This document shows positions 6,502 through 7,905 of a DNA stretch of 7,905 bases, piece by piece. The translations under genes were made by a program, and so were the position numbers. How positions within the stretch are numbered: position 1 is the first letter of the stretch; every line of letters starts with the position of its first letter. The notes beneath the pieces were generated by a model, which saw only the letters and a program-made list of their open reading frames with translations, did no database searches and was not told the origin of the DNA. Source of the DNA: JBBPYA01 sp038200385 (GTDB lineage Bacteria > Actinomycetota > Actinomycetes > Mycobacteriales > Geodermatophilaceae); NCBI GenBank assembly GCA_038200385.1, contig JBBPYA010000104.1, positions 1-7,905 of the forward strand, written 5' to 3'.

Positions 6502-6951
6502 ATGTTGCGATCCGTCTGCGCCGGCCTCTTCGGCCTCCTTGTCCTGACCGGGTGTTCCGGCTCGACCTCTAGCGAGCCGGCGCAGGGGGCGGGACAGAGC
6601 ACCGAGCAGAGCTCGGGGCAGGGCGCGGGCAACTCCGACCAGATGTTCCCCGACGTCATGGACGTCGCCGTCACCCGATCCGACGACGGCAGCTACACCT
6701 TCGACGTCACGATGTCCTCGCCCTACGACACCCCGGAGCGCTACGCCGACGGCTGGCGGGTCATGAACGAGGACGGCACGGTGTACGGCGAGATGACGCT
6801 GGGCCACGACCACGCCTCGGAGCAGCCGTTCACCCGCACCCAGACCGGCGTGCAGATCCCCGAGGCCGTGACGACCGTCGTGGTCGAGGGCCGGGACCAG
6901 GCCAACGGCTACGGCGGGCAGACCAAGTCCGTGGACCTGCCCTCCGGCTGA
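6502..6951 (+). CDS. Secreted lipoprotein with conserved-looking His/Gly-rich domain
   Basis: A 149-residue protein exported and lipid-anchored on the outer face of the cytoplasmic membrane. Arg3, a hydrophobic core (about 7-16) and the lipobox L-T-G-C with C18 as the modified residue form a clear type II signal peptide. Residues 19-46 are a Ser/Gly/Gln/Glu-rich tether. Residues about 48-149 look like one beta-rich domain with YADGWRVMNEDG (81-92), GHDHASEQPFTR (101-112), GVQIPEAV (116-123) and GYGG (136-139). From memory, this YADGW...EQPFTR...IPE...GYGG pattern occurs in uncharacterised bacterial periplasmic proteins; I cannot confirm it here. H102 and H104 could bind a metal, which is speculation. 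The frame stays open upstream to 5677, but that part is antisense to the nuclease-helicase; the signal peptide fixes the start at ATG 6502. It diverges from the nuclease-helicase over 96 bases and converges on the methyltransferase. Confidence 0.9.
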   Translation: MLRSVCAGLFGLLVLTGCSGSTSSEPAQGAGQSTEQSSGQGAGNSDQMFPDVMDVAVTRSDDGSYTFDVTMSSPYDTPERYADGWRVMNEDGTVYGEMTLGHDHASEQPFTRTQTGVQIPEAVTTVVVEGRDQANGYGGQTKSVDLPSG

Positions 6952-6977
6952 GGCCGCAAACCCTGGTTCCTCGCAGT

Positions 6978-6999
6978 GGATCCCGTCTCCTGAGGGTCC
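6978..6999. terminator. Possible weak hairpin between convergent lipoprotein and methyltransferase genes
   Basis: GGATCCC and GGGTCC pair as a 6-bp stem with one bulged T and a 9-base loop, in the 56-base gap between two convergent stop codons. There is no T-tract. Position is suggestive, but the stem is modest. Confidence 0.22.
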
Positions 7000-7007
7000 G
7001 GCGTGGC

Positions 7008-7616
7008 TTACGGCTGGTGACGCAGCCGGTACCAGGTCGGTGCGGCCCGCCGCAGGGGCTTGGGCATCCCGTCGGTGGTGGCGGCTTCGGAGTCGATGAT
7101 CTGCCACTGGGGGAAGGCGCGCTCGAGGTCGGCGGTGTCGGCGCCGCGGGGAAGCGGACGTGGGGTGGCGCCGGCCTTGAAGGCGAGCAGCAGGGTGGCG
7201 GCTGGTCCCGCGAGCGCCGTGACCGACCGGCCCATGGCTGTGCGCTGCGGGTCGGACAATCCGTGGAAGCAACCGACATCGAGGAAGAAGTCGAACCCGC
7301 TGCCGAGTTGGGCGGGATCCAGGGTGGTCACGTCGGCCTGAACGAACTCAGCGGTGACCTGCCGGCTCCGGGCTCGCTGTCGGGCTCGGCGGAGGGCTGC
7401 GCCGACCTGGTCGACGCCGGTCGCCTTCCATCCCCGGGCGGCCAGCGCGACGGTGTGCGCTCCTGACCCGCAGCCCAGGTCGAGTATCCGGCCAGGTCCT
7501 GCGTGGTCGGCTTCCTCGCGGTCGTAGAACCGGTCCAGGCCCGGCGCGTCGGCTTCGGCGGCCCGCTCCCATGGGGTGATCCCGGTGGCGTAGGCGAGCA
7601 TGTATCCCAGCGACAT
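7008..7616 (-). CDS. Class I SAM-dependent methyltransferase
   Basis: A 202-residue cytoplasmic methyltransferase transferring a methyl group from S-adenosylmethionine to an unidentified, probably small, substrate. The Rossmann-fold motif I is ILDLGCGSG (44-52), the acidic residue ending strand two is D69 (GVDQ), the next loop is FVQADV (91-96) and the strand-four region is FDFFLDVGCFHGL (108-120). TPWE (14-17) near the N-terminus and the C-terminal YRLRH resemble small-molecule methyltransferases of the thiopurine/TehB-like type (Methyltransf_25-like); this assignment is by pattern only. The frame is open upstream to a possible start at 7784, but ATG 7616 has GGGAG 6 bases upstream and avoids overlapping the divergent regulator. 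A perfect TTGACA at 7691-7686 on this strand suggests its promoter. The neighbouring TetR-type gene is a likely regulator. Confidence 0.9.
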   Translation of the reverse strand: MSLGYMLAYATGITPWERAAEADAPGLDRFYDREEADHAGPGRILDLGCGSGAHTVALAARGWKATGVDQVGAALRRARQRARSRQVTAEFVQADVTTLDPAQLGSGFDFFLDVGCFHGLSDPQRTAMGRSVTALAGPAATLLLAFKAGATPRPLPRGADTADLERAFPQWQIIDSEAATTDGMPKPLRRAAPTWYRLRHQP

Positions 7617-7622
7617 GACGTG

Positions 7623-7627
7623 CTCCC
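7623..7627 (-). promoter_or_regulatory. Ribosome binding site of the methyltransferase
   Basis: GGGAG lies 6 bases before ATG 7616 on the minus strand and decides this start over longer in-frame alternatives that would run into the divergent TetR gene. Confidence 0.7.
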
Positions 7628-7637
7628 ATTCCGATCG

Positions 7638-7658
7638 GGTGACACCTGAATGAACCTG
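7638..7658. promoter_or_regulatory. Candidate regulator binding site in the divergent promoter region
   Basis: GGTG-A-CACC (7638-7646) is a perfect 4-bp-arm palindrome lying over the -35 box of the TetR-type gene. ACCTG then repeats directly at 7644-7648 and 7654-7658, one helical turn apart, between the -35 and -10 boxes. Either could be bound by the adjacent TetR-type protein. The arms are short for a TetR operator, so this is tentative. Confidence 0.35.
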
Positions 7659-7667
7659 GCCTAGAGT
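7639..7667 (+). promoter_or_regulatory. Sigma70-type promoter of the TetR gene, leaderless
   Basis: GTGACA (7639-7644, five of six bases of TTGACA), a 17-base spacer and TAGAGT (7662-7667) form the best promoter in the window. The -10 box ends 7 bases before GTG 7675, and no Shine-Dalgarno precedes that codon, so the mRNA is probably leaderless. Confidence 0.65.
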
Positions 7668-7691
7668 CCTCGCCGTGGCGCAAGGTGTCAA
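7663..7691 (-). promoter_or_regulatory. Candidate promoter of the methyltransferase, face to face with the tetR promoter
   Basis: On the minus strand a perfect TTGACA (7691-7686) is followed 17 bases later by GACTCT (7668-7663), a weak -10 keeping the key A and final T. Transcription would start near 7656, giving a leader of about 40 bases that contains the GGGAG ribosome binding site. The -35 lies within the first codons of the TetR gene. Confidence 0.45.
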
Positions 7692-7905
7692 GAGGAGGTC
7701 GTACGACTCTTCTGGGCGGCGGGAAGCCGCCCGGGAGCGGCGCCAGCGGAGCCTCCGCGCCGCTGGTGAGTTGTTCCTGGCCAACGGCTACCCACGCACG
7801 ACCGTCGCCGCGATCGCCCAGCGGGCCGGGGTTTCCGAGGATCTGATCTTCCAGCTGTTCACCAGCAAGCGTGGCGTGCTCAAGGAGGTCATGGACGTTG
7901 CGATC
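7675..7905 (+). CDS. TetR-family transcriptional regulator (3' partial)
   Basis: The first 77 residues of a TetR-type DNA-binding repressor; the frame is still open at the window end, so the C-terminal ligand-binding and dimerisation domain is missing and its inducer cannot be guessed. After a basic, Ser/Arg-rich N-terminal extension (1-24), helix one carries AAGELFLANGYPRTTV (29-44). The helix-turn-helix covers about 42-62 (IAQRAGVSEDLIFQLF, 47-62), and the usual following K-x-x-L segment is SKRGVL (64-69). The motif is typical, with IFQLF in place of the common vYyhF. GTG 7675 is chosen because it sits 7 bases after the TAGAGT -10 box. Tandem AGG codons at 7690-7700 look like AGGAGG but have no suitable start after them. 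It diverges from the methyltransferase over 58 bases, which suggests that it regulates itself and that gene. Confidence 0.88.
   Translation, partial: MAQGVKRRSYDSSGRREAARERRQRSLRAAGELFLANGYPRTTVAAIAQRAGVSEDLIFQLFTSKRGVLKEVMDVAI

Noticed and set aside
7690..7700. AGGAGG as an internal ribosome binding site
   Set aside because: It is made by tandem AGG arginine codons in the TetR reading frame, and no start codon follows at a workable distance.
7617..7784. N-terminal extension of the methyltransferase to a start at 7784
   Set aside because: It would overlap the helix-turn-helix of the divergent TetR gene, is Arg/Ala-rich, and ATG 7616 has its own GGGAG ribosome binding site.

Overview
The window looks like chromosomal DNA of a high-GC actinomycete. 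GC is roughly 70% by eye, codon third positions are almost all G or C, GTG starts are common, and several start codons sit 6-7 bases after an actinobacterial TAnnnT -10 box, as in leaderless mRNAs. Genus cannot be read from the sequence. I see no mobile element, tRNA, rRNA, CRISPR array or other sign of an island, and no gene-free stretch over 300 bases.

Layout. On the + strand, bases 2-1546 hold most of a DEAD-box RNA helicase with a DbpA-type RNA-binding tail; its N-terminus lies outside the window. It converges on a run of four minus-strand genes. Read in their own direction these are: a 1104-residue nuclease-helicase of the TM0106 RecB-like family (6405-3091), a two-helix membrane protein whose start codon is puzzling (about 2984-2721), a SirB1-type transglutaminase-like/TPR protein (2679-1915) and a small unrecognised protein (1891-1571). 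From a divergent 96-base gap next to the nuclease-helicase, a secreted lipoprotein with a conserved-looking His/Gly-rich core runs on the + strand (6502-6951). It converges on a class I SAM-dependent methyltransferase (7616-7008, minus). That gene is divergent from a TetR-family regulator (7675 to the window end, +), whose C-terminal ligand domain is cut off.

How the parts may work together. The nuclease-helicase is the largest gene and the only multi-enzyme machine here: an Fe-S PD-(D/E)XK nuclease, a DEDD/RNase H-like nuclease and an SF1 Upf1/Dna2-like helicase in one chain, which points to DNA or RNA end processing. Its neighbours give no clear partner. The methyltransferase and TetR regulator look like a local regulatory pair, with face-to-face promoters whose -10 boxes overlap and a small palindrome on the -35 of the regulator. 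The SirB1-like gene has its own candidate promoter and probably carries the small downstream gene with it.

Most families are recognisable. The most notable points are the apparent ATC start of the membrane protein, the shared leaderless start-site motif, a perfect 7-3-7 palindrome at 3042-3058, and the switch-like tetR/methyltransferase promoter region. I do not see evidence strong enough to claim a new biological system.
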